A stretch of 64,000 bases of DNA from Myxococcales bacterium (GCA_016191815.1 JACPVI010000026.1:1-64000), one strand, 5' to 3'. Shown: positions 1-9,492, counted from the first letter of the stretch. The notes: generated by a model not told the origin, from the sequence alone. A program made the numbers and translations.

Positions 1-1
1 A

Positions 2-160
2 ATCCGCCTGCGGTGTCGCAGCCACAACCAGTACGCCGCCGAGCTGATGTACGGCCGCGACTTCATGGAGGAGGCCCGAAGGCGGGGGCGGGCCACCTCG
101 CCGGCCGGGTTTTCGGGCGACAACTCGCCCCGGGGCGAGTTCCAGCCGCGGTTGCTCTGA
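2..160 (+). CDS. HNH endonuclease, C-terminal end only
   Basis: The reading frame is open from the window edge and ends in TGA after 52 visible codons. It contains RLRCRSHNQYAAELMYG followed by a basic helix. That matches the end of HNH nuclease domains, where Cys-Arg-x-His-Asn supplies the last metal and catalytic positions, and is followed by the usual Ala-Ala-Glu helix. The tail of about 30 residues after the domain is Gly/Pro/Arg-rich. The N-terminal part lies outside the window, so intactness and target cannot be judged. Many such genes are stand-alone, and some sit in mobile elements. No neighbour in the window explains its role. Confidence 0.6.
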   Translation: MRLRCRSHNQYAAELMYGRDFMEEARRRGRATSPAGFSGDNSPRGEFQPRLL

Positions 161-429
161 CGGCTTGCGCGTGGTGCTAGGCTGTCGACCAACCTACGTC
201 ACCGATAGTAAGGAGTGACGACAGCTTCGTGTTCTTGAAGACGGCGGGTGTGCAAGAAGCAGCAGTCCCGCGCGCCGAAATCACAGACATCGACCACCCC
301 GGCACCGTCGCCGCCACCATCGGGCATTCTCGGAGGAGTAGGCCTGCTCAGCAGCCGTCTTCTTGAACTTCTGGGGCAGAAGTACGGTTCTCCCGGTCAG
401 CAGACCGCAGACTCGGCAACTTGGAGCCT
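161..429. other. non-coding stretch between the HNH end and the PIN remnant
   Basis: No convincing gene on either strand. The only small open frame (from 248) is Pro/Ser-rich with no recognisable domain. A 7-base inverted repeat, GCTGTCG at 181-187 and CGACAGC at 219-225, lies just after the HNH stop. It has a 31-base spacer and no following T-run, so I do not call it a terminator. The stretch probably belongs to the same decayed region as the PIN remnant. Confidence 0.4.
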
Positions 430-714
430 TCAGACGACTCTCATTTCCCTTCGCCGTCCACAGCAGGGCGGTGTCGTGGCCACACCGAAGCCGTAAACGC
501 GGGCGATTTCCGCGACCCGTTCGTCGCGGGTGCAGATCACCAACCCGCCGCCGACCTCGGACTCCCAGGCCATGGCGGTGGCAAGGTGAATTGCGTCCAG
601 GGTGCGCACCGGCTCGACCAGGAAAGGCTCGCCCGCGCGTTGAAGAATGGCGTCACCGAGCTCCACGAGGTGACATCGCCCCAGCAGCGAGCGAACCCTG
701 TGCCGCATTCGCAA
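430..714 (-). pseudogene. PIN-domain (VapC-type) toxin, C-terminal half only
   Basis: The frame holds EPVRTLDAIHLATA, then LVICTRDERVAEIARVYGFGV. These are the central Asp helix and the last strand-helix of VapC-type PIN ribonucleases. An intact protein would have roughly 130 residues and begin with a strand carrying the first catalytic Asp. That half is absent: an in-frame TGA lies directly before the TTG at 714, and the next 57 bases run into the lipoprotein gene. No antitoxin is adjacent. It is most likely a 5'-truncated, inactive remnant. A TTG start giving a 94-residue product cannot be excluded. Confidence 0.6.
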
Positions 715-770
715 TCACCTCGCCTCGCAATCTAGCTTCATGTAGCTACCACGCCAATGCGTGCAGCCGG

Positions 771-1349
771 CTAGTCGCCAAGCTCGATCTTCTCCTCCAC
801 CTCCTCCTCGCTGAGGAGCGGATCGGGCAACGTGTCCAGCGCGGGCCTGAGCAGATAGAGCGCCGAGGGAACGTAGGGTCCGACCTCGGCGCCCAGCTCC
901 GCCACGTACTGCGCGGTGACTTCCTTGAGGCCAGGGTCCTCGGCGGGAAAGGACCCGGCGGCGTCGGCGGCCCAAATCTCCGCCCCGCCCTCGCACCGGA
1001 GCAGCCGGGCCTCGAGCCTCGCCTGGACTCCGCCCTCTTTTCGCTCCAGCTCGGGTTCGAGCCAGAGCACTCCCTCCACGCCCTCCTGGCAGTGGGCGCG
1101 CAGCTCGAGCGGCGCCGAGGCAGTGCCGTGGGCCTTCACCAGGAAGTTCCGCTTCTGGTTCACGTACCTCCGGGCGACCAGCGCGAACAGCTCGCTCACC
1201 TTCTCGGTGCCCTCCGGTCCCGCCCGGGCCAAGCAGAGGAGCCGCTTGGTGCGGGTGCGCTCGGTCGCCCCGTACCCCGGCATCACCCGGTGCATCTTCA
1301 CCACCGAGCACCCCACCGCGAGCAGCAGCAGCGGCGCCAGGCGCTTCAC
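771..1349 (-). CDS. lipoprotein resembling the MXAN_6521/LA_1396 family
   Basis: A 192-residue protein whose N-terminus is a lipoprotein signal, with lipobox LAVGC at about residues 10-14, so it is probably anchored to a membrane facing the periplasm. The body, with ARRYVNQKRNF near residue 60 and the C-terminal block DTLPDPLLSEEEVEEKIELG, matches my memory of a family named after Myxococcus xanthus and Leptospira members. No function is known to me. It starts with GTG at 1349, and that GTGA overlaps the stop of the upstream nhaA by 4 bases, so the two are probably translated from one mRNA. Confidence 0.6.
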   Translation of the reverse strand: MKRLAPLLLLAVGCSVVKMHRVMPGYGATERTRTKRLLCLARAGPEGTEKVSELFALVARRYVNQKRNFLVKAHGTASAPLELRAHCQEGVEGVLWLEPELERKEGGVQARLEARLLRCEGGAEIWAADAAGSFPAEDPGLKEVTAQYVAELGAEVGPYVPSALYLLRPALDTLPDPLLSEEEVEEKIELGD

Positions 1350-2683
1350 TGGAGGGCTCCTTCCACCCCGAGCGCCGGAGAGGGCCGGCGGGTGGCTCGG
1401 AGGAGGAGGTAGCCGGCGACTCCGGAGGCGAGCGAGCCGAGCAGGATTCCCAGCTTGGCCTCGTCGAGCAAATCGGGCTGCCCGGGAAACGCCAGCGAGG
1501 CGATGAAGAGCGCCACGGTGAAGCCGATGCCCCCCACCACCGCCACGCCGTAGAGCTGCAACTTGGGGGCGTTGCCCGGAATCGGCGCCAGGCCCAGCTT
1601 CACCGCCACGTAGGTGAAGAGGAAGATTCCCACCTGCTTGCCGAGGAACAGCCCCAGCGCCGCGCCGAGGGGGACGGCGTGGAGCAGGTACTCGAGCCTC
1701 ACTCCCGAGAGGTCCACTCCGGAGTTGGCCAGCGCGAACACCGGCATCACTCCGAAGGCCACGTAAGGGTGGAGGACATGGACGAAGCGGGTGAGGGGGG
1801 CCTCCATCTCCTCGAGCTGCTCCTCGATATGGAGGATTTCCGCCGATTCCAGCTCCTCGTCGTGCGGCTTGGCGGCGAGCTGCCCGGCGTAGTCGCGGAG
1901 CTCCCCCAAGACCTCCCGCATGTCGCGCTTGGGTCGGGCGGGGATGGCCAGCCCGAGCAGCACTCCCGCGATGGTCGGATGGATGCCGGCGCTGTGCAGC
2001 GAATACCAGAGCGCCACTCCGGCCAGCGCCCAGACCACGCCGTTGCGCACGTAGAGGCGGTTGCAGGCCACCAGCACTCCCACCAGCCCGGCCGAGGCGA
2101 AAAGCCAGCCGGTGTCCAGCCCGTGCCCGTAGAAGATCGCGATGACCAGGATGCCGCCCATGTCATCGAAGATGGCGAGCGCGGTGAGGAAGACGATCAG
2201 CGCGTGGTGGATGCGCCCCTTGAGCAGGGTGAGCACCCCGATGGCGAAGGCGATGTCGGTGGCCATGGGGATGCCCCAGCCAGGAGCGCCCGCCGTCCCG
2301 CGGTTCAAGGCGAAGTAGATGCCCGCCGGCACCACCATGCCTCCGAGAGCGGCGATGGCCGGGAGGGTGGCTCGCCCGAAGGTGCGCAGCTCTCCCATCA
2401 CCAGCTCGCGCTTGATCTCCATCCCCACCAGGAAGAAGAAGACGGCCATCAGCCCATCGTTGACGAGGAGCTGGAGCGAGAAGGCGCTCGAGTGGCTGTT
2501 CAGGCCGAGAGTGAATTGCCAGGCCAACAGCTCGCGGTAGACCTCTCCGGAGGGAGAGTTGGCCCAGACCAGCGCGGCGACCGCGGCCAGAAGGAGGAGC
2601 ATGGCGCTCGCGGCCTCGAGCTTGAAGAAGACGACGATCGGCCGGGTGACTGCTTTGAACAGGGCGATCGGCGGCGCCGGCAT
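1346..2683 (-). CDS. nhaA: Na+/H+ antiporter NhaA
   Basis: Inner-membrane antiporter that exports Na+ (or Li+) in exchange for protons, for pH and sodium homeostasis. The 445-residue product has about 12 hydrophobic segments. Family signatures are GMEIKRELVMGEL, PMATDIAFAIGVL and AIFDDMGGILVIAIF; the Asp pair in the last is the ion-binding site. I chose the ATG at 2683 because the sequence then begins with a short amphipathic stretch and the first membrane helix, as in known NhaA. An upstream GTG at 2785 would add 34 unlikely residues. A cytoplasmic insert of about 50 charged residues lies in the second half, as in many high-GC homologues. Divergent from the ligase gene at 2800. Confidence 0.93.
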   Translation of the reverse strand: MPAPPIALFKAVTRPIVVFFKLEAASAMLLLLAAVAALVWANSPSGEVYRELLAWQFTLGLNSHSSAFSLQLLVNDGLMAVFFFLVGMEIKRELVMGELRTFGRATLPAIAALGGMVVPAGIYFALNRGTAGAPGWGIPMATDIAFAIGVLTLLKGRIHHALIVFLTALAIFDDMGGILVIAIFYGHGLDTGWLFASAGLVGVLVACNRLYVRNGVVWALAGVALWYSLHSAGIHPTIAGVLLGLAIPARPKRDMREVLGELRDYAGQLAAKPHDEELESAEILHIEEQLEEMEAPLTRFVHVLHPYVAFGVMPVFALANSGVDLSGVRLEYLLHAVPLGAALGLFLGKQVGIFLFTYVAVKLGLAPIPGNAPKLQLYGVAVVGGIGFTVALFIASLAFPGQPDLLDEAKLGILLGSLASGVAGYLLLRATRRPSPALGVEGALQ

Positions 2684-2799
2684 ATTCGCGAGAGCGTAGT
2701 CCCGCGAGGGCGCCCGCTTGAGCGAAATCGGCCACGGGTTCTCGGCGACTCTCCGGTTTCTATTGGGCCCGGACGGGCTCCGCACTAGCGTCGCTCGCC

Positions 2800-3930
2800 A
2801 TGCCGCTGCTCTTCACCCCTTCTCCGGCGATGACCATTGGTGCCGAGATCGAGTTGCAGTTGCTCGATCGCGACAGCCTCGACCTCAGCCCAGCGGCGCC
2901 GAAGATCCTCGAGCGCCTGGGGGGTGAGCGGCCGAACATCAAGCCGGAGATCTTCCAGGCGATGCTGGAGATCAACAGCGGCATCTGCCGCAACGTCGCC
3001 CAGATCCGCTCCGATCTCGAGAGTGCGCTGGCCGCCGTCCGCGCGGTGTGCGAGCCCCTGAAGATCGAGCTGGCCTCGGCGGGCTCGCACCCGTTCGCTC
3101 GCCATCGGGAACGGCTCCTCTTTCCAGCCGATCGAGGCCAGTACGTCATCGATCGCAACCGCTGGGTGGGGAGAAGGCTGCAGATCTTCGGCCTTCACGT
3201 GCACGTGGGAATGCGCGACGGCGAGCACGCCTTCGCGATGATCAACGCGATGCTTCCCTACCTTGCGCACCTGCTGGCGCTCTCCGCGAGCTCGCCGTTC
3301 TGGCAGGGCTCGGACACGGGGTTGGCGTCGTCTCGCATCACCATCTTCGAGGCGCTGCCGACCGCCGGTACCCCCTGCACCTTCGAGAGTTGGCAGAGTT
3401 TCGCGAGGACCTACGAGGCGATGGTGGCCTCGGGCGCGGTCACGACCATCAAGGACATCTGGTGGGACATCCGGCCGCACCCCAGCTACGGGACGGTGGA
3501 GGTGAGGGTGTGCGACGGCCTGCCGATGCTCCGCGAGGCCGTCGCCCTCGTGGCGCTGGTCCAGACGTTGTTCGACTGGTTCGACGCCGAGCATCGCGCC
3601 GGCCGGAGGTTCTCGCCGCCGGCCTACTGGATTCTGAGGGAGAACAAGTGGCGGGCCTCCCGGTGGGGCCTCGACGCGAAGATCGTCCTCTCGGAAGACG
3701 GGCGCACCTCGCTGCTGCGCGAGGAGATTGCTGCGCTGCTCGAGTTGCTCGCGCCCCGGGCCGCCTCGCTCGGGTGCGGAGAGGAGCTCGCGTACCTCGG
3801 GGAGATGCTCCGGGGAGGCGTGAGCTACGAGCGACAACGGAAGATCTTCGCGCAGCGCGAGTCCTTCGTGGACGTCGCCCAGGCCCTGGTCGAGGAGCTC
3901 CGGGGGCAGGCGGCTCCCGCGGTGGCCTGA
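2800..3930 (+). CDS. YbdK-type carboxylate-amine ligase (GCS2 family)
   Basis: A 376-residue cytosolic enzyme of the glutamate-cysteine ligase type 2 family, which joins an amine to a carboxylate with ATP. Visible signatures are IGAEIELQLLD at residues 13-23 (metal/ATP-binding Glu residues), EIFQAMLEINSGIC, GLHVHVGM, and DIWWDIRPHPSYGTVEVRV. Length and motif order fit the family over its whole extent. YbdK members have weak glutamate-cysteine ligase activity in vitro and their true substrates are mostly unknown, so I do not assign glutathione synthesis. The ATG at 2800 is well placed. Divergent from nhaA across 116 bases, which probably holds both promoters. Confidence 0.85.
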   Translation: MPLLFTPSPAMTIGAEIELQLLDRDSLDLSPAAPKILERLGGERPNIKPEIFQAMLEINSGICRNVAQIRSDLESALAAVRAVCEPLKIELASAGSHPFARHRERLLFPADRGQYVIDRNRWVGRRLQIFGLHVHVGMRDGEHAFAMINAMLPYLAHLLALSASSPFWQGSDTGLASSRITIFEALPTAGTPCTFESWQSFARTYEAMVASGAVTTIKDIWWDIRPHPSYGTVEVRVCDGLPMLREAVALVALVQTLFDWFDAEHRAGRRFSPPAYWILRENKWRASRWGLDAKIVLSEDGRTSLLREEIAALLELLAPRAASLGCGEELAYLGEMLRGGVSYERQRKIFAQRESFVDVAQALVEELRGQAAPAVA

Positions 3931-4001
3931 CCTCGCAGGGCCGCCGGCTGGTCGCCCCCTCCGGTGGGCGGCGAGAGCCCCTGAGCGGAGCGCCAGGAAG
4001 T

Positions 4002-6575
4002 TCAGGCCGCGTCCTGCTGCCCGTTGGCGGCGGCGTCAGGGCTTCCCCGGCCGGTCCTCCGGTCGTGCAAGAGCTGGAGCACCGAGCCGAGCAGGGTGAA
4101 GGAGACCAACAGCGTGGTGATGAGCCCGATGCAGGCGACCAGCCCCATCGACTTGAGGCCATTGTGGCTCGCCCAGAGCAGCGCCCCGAACCCCGCTACC
4201 GTGGTGAGGGTGGAGGCCGCCACCGCCGAGCCCACCGACCGCAGCGCCACCACCGGAGAAGCCCCCTCGTTGAAGCGGTGCACCAGGTACACCCCGTGGC
4301 TCACTCCGTAGCCGAGCACGATGGGCAGGACCACGATGTTCATGAAGTTCAGCCTGAGGTCGAACAGCGACATCACCCCGAGCAGCATCCCCACTCCCAG
4401 CCCGAGCGGCAGTAGCGACGCCAGGGTCGGGTAGACCGAACGGAAGTCCAAGAGCAGCACCAGGAGGATCCACACCGCGGTGAGCGCTACCGTCACCTTC
4501 CCGTCGAAGAGCACGATGCGCGCCAGCTTGGCGTAGAGGATGGGCAGCCCCGCCGAGTGAAAGGTGTTCCCCGCCTTGGTGACGATGGTCTCGGTCTGGT
4601 CCGAGAAGCGCAGCATGTTCTTGCCGTGCCAGAGATCCACCGCCGGGTAGATGAAGGTCAAATAGCCGTGGTTCTCTGGCCGGGTGGTGGGGAGGTTGCG
4701 GAACATCTTCGCGTAGACCTCCGGCACCCCGTGGACATCGAACGGCTTGGCGTCCAGCATCCCCAGGAATCGCTCCGCCTTGTCCTGCAGCTCCGGCGGC
4801 AAGGACTTCACGTCGATGTCCGCCAGCTCCTTCTTCCACTCCTCGAGCACCGCCAGGTTGGCGCCCGCCGTCTGTGCCGGAGGCACGAAGGAGTAGACCG
4901 ACACCACCTGATCCACCGAGGAGAAACGCTCCGGATCGAGAGGGGTCAGCTCGTCGAAGACCTCTTTCGCCTCCTCCAAGGTCCTCGTGTACACCGCGAT
5001 CGGGTCGGCGGAGATGTCGAACCTCCGGGCGATCTCGTCGTTCAGGATGACCGAGTACTGGTCCTCGGGCATCAGCGCGCGCGTGTTGTAGTCGAAGCGC
5101 ACCCCGGACTTCAGCCGCTCGAGCAGGGTGAGCTTCCTGCTGGACTCCTCCACCTCGCCGAAGGGGATGGCGAAGGCGCACAGCACCAGGACCAGAGCGC
5201 CGAAGACGGCGATCACCAGCTTGGGGTTGGGCATCCGCCGCTCCCGCCCGCTCTCGTCGTTTCGCCGCGGCGGGGCGGAGGTGCCGATCAGCTTGGCGGG
5301 AAGGTCCGGGCGCGCCCTGCCCAACAGCGCGAGGATGGCAGGCGGCCAGGAGAAGAGGGTGAGGCCGATGAGGAAAGTGCCGAAGCCCGCCAAGAGGCCG
5401 AACTGCGAGAAGCCCCGGAACTCGGAAACCAAGAGTGCGAAGAAGGAGCCCGAGGTGGCCACCGCAGAGATGAACGCCGCCGAGCCCGCGTTGGAGATGG
5501 CCGCGACGATCGCTTCGTCGTAGGGCTTGCCCTGGCCCAGCTCGAGCCTGGTCCGGTAGGTGAAGTGGAAGCCGAAGTCGACCCCCAGGCCCATCATGAT
5601 CCCCGCCAGCATGCTGGTGATCATGTTGAGCTGGCCCACGGTGACGTAGGTGAAGCCCATGGTGAGCAGCGTCCCCAGCACCATCCCGCTGGCGATGATC
5701 AGGATCGGCGAGGGCTTGCGGAAGAAGGCGATGGTGATCGCCAGGATGCCCAGGAAGGACACCAGGGTGGTCGGCCGGAGCGAGCGGATCACCGCGTCCG
5801 AGTCGTCCACCATCAGCTTGTAGGAGCCGGTGAAGCCGAAGGCGATCCGCCCGGAGGGGGGCGGGGTGGGGTCGTAGCTCTCCTCCAGCGTCGCTCCGTG
5901 GGGGTTGTGGGCCGAATAGCCCTCGAGGGTGGCCCTCAGGTCCTCGACGAAGCGGCGGGTCCGGTCCAGCTCCGGCGCGTTCCAGCGCGGCTTGATGAGC
6001 AGGAGCAACAGCTTCTTGTCCTCGGAGATGTTGTAGTCGTCGCGGATACTCTTCTTGCCGATCCGGCTGTACTTCTCGAGCAGGTCGTTCAGCTCGAGCT
6101 TGACCGGCTCCGTCTTGCGGATCTCGATGAAGAAGGGGTTGTTCCGCCGGAGCTGGTCCTTGAGGTAGGCCATGATCCGGCGCTTCCCCTCCAGCAGGTC
6201 CTCGGTCTTGATGAAGAGGACCATGTTGTTCTGGATGAACTCGACCGGAATCTTGTAGGTGATGAAGTTCACGTCCTCGCGGGCCACCAGCTTCTGGTTC
6301 AGGTCCTCGGCGACCTTCTTCATCCGCTGCTCGTCGTCCGAGCGCAAAGCCAGGATGAGGTAGCCGGTGCCACCGACCATGTCCACGATGCGCTTCACGT
6401 CCTTCACCTCGCGCAGGTCCTGCGAGATGAGGTCGAGCTGGTTGGAGTTGATGGTCAGCTTCGAGGAGGCAAAGCCCGACCCGATCCCCAGCGCCACCAG
6501 CACCAGGAGCATGAGCGCCGGGCGGCGGACCACCAGCCGGGCGTAGGCACCGGCGGCCTTGGCGGGCAGCGACAT
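4002..6575 (-). CDS. RND/MMPL-family inner-membrane exporter
   Basis: An 857-residue protein built as two repeats of one membrane helix, a large periplasmic loop, and five clustered helices (sterol-sensing-like domain). The first helix is at about residues 22-42; helix clusters lie near 265-420 and 680-840. The half-size subunit is typical of the MMPL/HpnN branch, which moves lipids or hydrophobic compounds, rather than drug pumps of about 1,000 residues. There is no adjacent membrane-fusion protein or outer-membrane channel. I start at the ATG at 6575 (MSLPAKAAG); the upstream frame adds only seven residues. Hopanoid or other lipid export is a reasonable guess from the family, but no hopanoid gene is nearby. 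Confidence 0.82.
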   Translation of the reverse strand: MSLPAKAAGAYARLVVRRPALMLLVLVALGIGSGFASSKLTINSNQLDLISQDLREVKDVKRIVDMVGGTGYLILALRSDDEQRMKKVAEDLNQKLVAREDVNFITYKIPVEFIQNNMVLFIKTEDLLEGKRRIMAYLKDQLRRNNPFFIEIRKTEPVKLELNDLLEKYSRIGKKSIRDDYNISEDKKLLLLLIKPRWNAPELDRTRRFVEDLRATLEGYSAHNPHGATLEESYDPTPPPSGRIAFGFTGSYKLMVDDSDAVIRSLRPTTLVSFLGILAITIAFFRKPSPILIIASGMVLGTLLTMGFTYVTVGQLNMITSMLAGIMMGLGVDFGFHFTYRTRLELGQGKPYDEAIVAAISNAGSAAFISAVATSGSFFALLVSEFRGFSQFGLLAGFGTFLIGLTLFSWPPAILALLGRARPDLPAKLIGTSAPPRRNDESGRERRMPNPKLVIAVFGALVLVLCAFAIPFGEVEESSRKLTLLERLKSGVRFDYNTRALMPEDQYSVILNDEIARRFDISADPIAVYTRTLEEAKEVFDELTPLDPERFSSVDQVVSVYSFVPPAQTAGANLAVLEEWKKELADIDVKSLPPELQDKAERFLGMLDAKPFDVHGVPEVYAKMFRNLPTTRPENHGYLTFIYPAVDLWHGKNMLRFSDQTETIVTKAGNTFHSAGLPILYAKLARIVLFDGKVTVALTAVWILLVLLLDFRSVYPTLASLLPLGLGVGMLLGVMSLFDLRLNFMNIVVLPIVLGYGVSHGVYLVHRFNEGASPVVALRSVGSAVAASTLTTVAGFGALLWASHNGLKSMGLVACIGLITTLLVSFTLLGSVLQLLHDRRTGRGSPDAAANGQQDAA

Positions 6576-6778
6576 CGCCGCGCACCCTACCGTCAAAAGC
6601 CGCCCCTCTCACCACTCTTCCGTCGCGGCCCAGGCCCGGACGGCCAGGGCCCGAACGGCGAGGTTGCAGCCAGCGTCCCGGCAGAGTAGGTCGGGAGGGT
6701 GCCTCCCTCTCTCGCGGCCGTGCTCACGAGCCCTAGGGTGCCCCTCGAGACTGCGATCGCCTGGCGTCAGCCGAGAAG

Positions 6779-7594
6779 ATGACCCCCGTCCTGTGCGCCT
6801 TGGCGGCGGCCGCGCTCGCCACTCACCCTGGCTCGATTCGCCTCGCCTCCCCTGGGCTCAGGGGAGTGAACGTCGCCACTGACTTGCTCGGCTTCTACGG
6901 CGAACACCTGGCGCAGAGGTTGCGCGAGCAGGGGGTGGGCGTCGTCACCGCGCGCGACATCGAGACCTTGCTCGGCCTCGAGCGGCAGCGGCAGCTCCTC
7001 GGCTGCGCGGACGAGAGCGAAGCCTGCATGGCCGAGTTGGCCAGCGCCTTGGGAGTGGACGGCTCGCTGGTGGGAGACCTCGCCCGGCTGGGAGACACCT
7101 TCCAACTGAACCTCAAGGTGGTGTCCTCCCGGGACGCGCAGGTGCGTGCCAGCTACTCGGGGCAGGCCGCGTCCGAAAAAGAGGTGCTCGCCCGCCTTGA
7201 CGAGGCCGCCCGAAGGCTCTCGGAGGCGCTCTCCGGCAAGCATCCGGCGATCGAGCTCGCCGCCTCGGCGCTGTCGACTCCGCTCCGCCGGCAGGCGTGG
7301 ATTCCGGCCGCTGCCGGAGCCGCTCTCGCCGGAGCGGGCGCGCTCTTCGTCCTCCAGTCAGAGGGCATCCATCGCCAGCTCGCCGACCCGAATGGACCGG
7401 AGGTCAACGACCCGGAAGGAGTTGCTCGCGCGGGGTGGACGTACCAGGGCTTGGGCAGGGTGGGCCTGGGCCTGGGGACGGCGGGGCTGGCGGCGGCGGG
7501 AGCGATGTACTTCCTCGGCGGCGCGCCGGTGCAGCCGCGAGTGGCGGTGGGCCCCGATGCGGTCGGCCTGGCCCTTTCGGTGGAGCTTCCGTGA
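6779..7594 (+). CDS. exported protein with TolB-like N-terminal domain and membrane helices
   Basis: A 271-residue protein with a short hydrophobic N-terminus (signal-like). A domain of about 130 residues follows with the pattern FYGEHLAQRLREQGVGVVTARDIETLLG, a di-Cys pair (C80 and C86 region), then SLVGDLARLGDTFQLNLKVV. This is the alternating fold seen in myxobacterial proteins with a TolB-N/PegA-like module that score a named component. Residues around 175-190 and 225-250 are hydrophobic. No catalytic motif is visible and the function is unknown. The stop overlaps the GTG of the next gene (GTGA), so the propeller lipoprotein is probably its partner. Confidence 0.6.
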   Translation: MTPVLCALAAAALATHPGSIRLASPGLRGVNVATDLLGFYGEHLAQRLREQGVGVVTARDIETLLGLERQRQLLGCADESEACMAELASALGVDGSLVGDLARLGDTFQLNLKVVSSRDAQVRASYSGQAASEKEVLARLDEAARRLSEALSGKHPAIELAASALSTPLRRQAWIPAAAGAALAGAGALFVLQSEGIHRQLADPNGPEVNDPEGVARAGWTYQGLGRVGLGLGTAGLAAAGAMYFLGGAPVQPRVAVGPDAVGLALSVELP

Positions 7595-9492
7595 GGGCGG
7601 GCCTGCTGCAGAACGCGCTCGCGCTGGCGGCGGCACCGACCTTCTTCGGCGTGCTCGTCGGCGCTTGCAGGAACTTCGACGAGGACCTGGCGGTTTGCCG
7701 CAGCGCGGGCCGATGCGGGGCGCCTCCCGACGGGGCGGTGGTGTCCGACAGCGGCTCCGACTCCGGGAGTGGCGGCCAGAACGACGGAGGCACCGACGGC
7801 GGAACAGACGGCGGCGCAGCCGACGGAGGCATCGTCGCCCCATCGGGCCTGTGCTCCTCGGCGGGGATCTGCTGGGAGAACCCCCTTCCGCAAGGCAACC
7901 CGTTGCTCGCGGTGTGGAGCGACTCGCCCAGCGACACCTGGGTCGCCGGCCTGGGCGGCACCCTGATGCACTGGGACGGCGGCGGCTGGGCCGACCACCG
8001 GGTCAGCGGCGGCGTGGGACTCCGCGGACTCTGGGGGGATGGGGCGGGAAGAGTCTGGCTGGTGGGAGAGCAGGGCCTCCTCCGCCGATGGAACGGGAGT
8101 GGATGGGAAGACCTCCCCGCCCCCAACCGCACCTTCCATGACATCCGAGCGAATGGGCCCGCCGAGCTGTGGGTGGCAGGCGACGAGTACGTTCACTGGG
8201 GCGACGGCACCTCCTGGAACGAAGCGCGATTCGACGCCGGCTACTTCCTGAAGGTCTGGCCCGCCGACGCCGGGGCCTACCTCGCAGACGATGTCGGCCG
8301 GATGTTCCACTTCGACAGCTCAGCGAGGCAATTCACCTCCATTGCCCACGACGGCGGCGCCATCTGGGACATCTGGGGCGACGGCGAGAGGCTGTGGGTG
8401 GCCGGCGACTCGCGGCTCGTCGGCGAGTGGACCGGGGTGAGCTGGGCCTGGGAACGATGGACCAGCGGCACCGAGGCCTACCGGGCGATCTGGGGCGACG
8501 GCAGCGGAAATCTCTGGCTGGCGGGGGAAGGGGGAAACCTCCTTCGCTTGGACGGCGGCGGAGGACCTTCTTGGCCTCCGGAGCCTCCCTATCCACCCAC
8601 GCTGCTCGATCTCGAGGGCTCCGACCAGGACAACCTCTGGGCGGTGGGCACGGCGGGAACGGTGCTCCAGCGCTCGGACGGTGGGTGGGCGCGGCACGGC
8701 TCGGGGCCTTGGTCGGATCTGAACGCAGTGGCGTGCGGGAGCGGACGTGTCCTCGGGTTCGGACCTCGCCAGTGGATCTTCGAGCGGAGCTCCGGCGGGT
8801 GGGTCAGAAGCGATTTGCCCGTGGTCCCGTGCTCCTCGTGCGGGGACTTCTATGACGCGCTCGGGCTGCCCGATGGGGGTTTCGTCGCGGTCGGCGGGCA
8901 GATTCAGGCGGTCTACGCCGGCGGTCAGTGGTACGCGAGTCCGATCGCCCCCGGCCTATTCGGCGTCTGGGCCTCGAAGGACGGAGAGCTGTGGGGCGCC
9001 GGCTCCGGCGGGCTCTATTCCTACTCCGAAGTGGGGAACTGGGAGCTGGCCCTCCAGACCCCCAACCTGTCGCTGAACGACGTTTTCGGCAACGACCAGG
9101 GGGAGATGTGGGCCGTCGGCACCGGTGGAATCATCCGGCACCGGATCGACGGAGGATGGATAGGCGAAGACACCGGGACCACGGCGCTCTACGCAGTCTG
9201 GGGTGTTGGCTCCGAGGCCTGGGCTGTGGGAGAGCCAGCCACCGTGCTCCGCCGCGGCGCGAGTGGGTGGAGCCAGGTCCCCGCCCAATTCGATCCCGGG
9301 GCGAGGTTCACCGGCGTGTGGGGCTCTGGCCCTCAGGACGTATGGGTCATCGGCACCGGGCTCGCCTACCACTTCAACGGCAACCAGTGGTCAAAGGTCG
9401 ACGTCGGCACCCCCAACGATCTCCGCGGGGTGTGCGGCGACGGGAAGAACGTCTGGATGGTGGGCGAGCTGGGGACGGTGCTCAGGCGCTGA
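7591..9492 (+). CDS. secreted lipoprotein with WD/kelch-like beta-propeller repeats
   Basis: A 633-residue protein starting at GTG 7591 inside the stop of the preceding gene. The signal peptide ends in a lipobox (LVGAC near residue 23). A Ser/Gly/Asp linker with repeated GGTDGG follows, and the rest is about 12 repeats. The repeat core is W-G-x-G-x-x-x-x-W-x-V-G-x-x-G-x-x-x-x-x-x-G-x-x-W, for example LWAVGTAGTVLQRSDGGW. This is the beta-propeller pattern common in Myxococcota surface lipoproteins. Likely surface- or periplasm-exposed and binding a ligand or scaffold; no enzymatic residues are recognised. A longer frame starting at 7297 is rejected because it overlaps the upstream gene and lacks the signal. 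Confidence 0.72.
   Translation: MRAGLLQNALALAAAPTFFGVLVGACRNFDEDLAVCRSAGRCGAPPDGAVVSDSGSDSGSGGQNDGGTDGGTDGGAADGGIVAPSGLCSSAGICWENPLPQGNPLLAVWSDSPSDTWVAGLGGTLMHWDGGGWADHRVSGGVGLRGLWGDGAGRVWLVGEQGLLRRWNGSGWEDLPAPNRTFHDIRANGPAELWVAGDEYVHWGDGTSWNEARFDAGYFLKVWPADAGAYLADDVGRMFHFDSSARQFTSIAHDGGAIWDIWGDGERLWVAGDSRLVGEWTGVSWAWERWTSGTEAYRAIWGDGSGNLWLAGEGGNLLRLDGGGGPSWPPEPPYPPTLLDLEGSDQDNLWAVGTAGTVLQRSDGGWARHGSGPWSDLNAVACGSGRVLGFGPRQWIFERSSGGWVRSDLPVVPCSSCGDFYDALGLPDGGFVAVGGQIQAVYAGGQWYASPIAPGLFGVWASKDGELWGAGSGGLYSYSEVGNWELALQTPNLSLNDVFGNDQGEMWAVGTGGIIRHRIDGGWIGEDTGTTALYAVWGVGSEAWAVGEPATVLRRGASGWSQVPAQFDPGARFTGVWGSGPQDVWVIGTGLAYHFNGNQWSKVDVGTPNDLRGVCGDGKNVWMVGELGTVLRR

Noticed and set aside
248-496. 82-codon plus-strand frame near the window start
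   Set aside because: Pro/Ser/Thr-rich with no recognisable segment, and overlapping the better-supported PIN remnant on the other strand.
6693-6707. Hairpin GGGAGG-GTG-CCTCCC between the RND gene and the exported protein
   Set aside because: No T-run, and both flanking genes start away from it, so a terminator makes no sense; a chance palindrome in GC-rich DNA is likelier.
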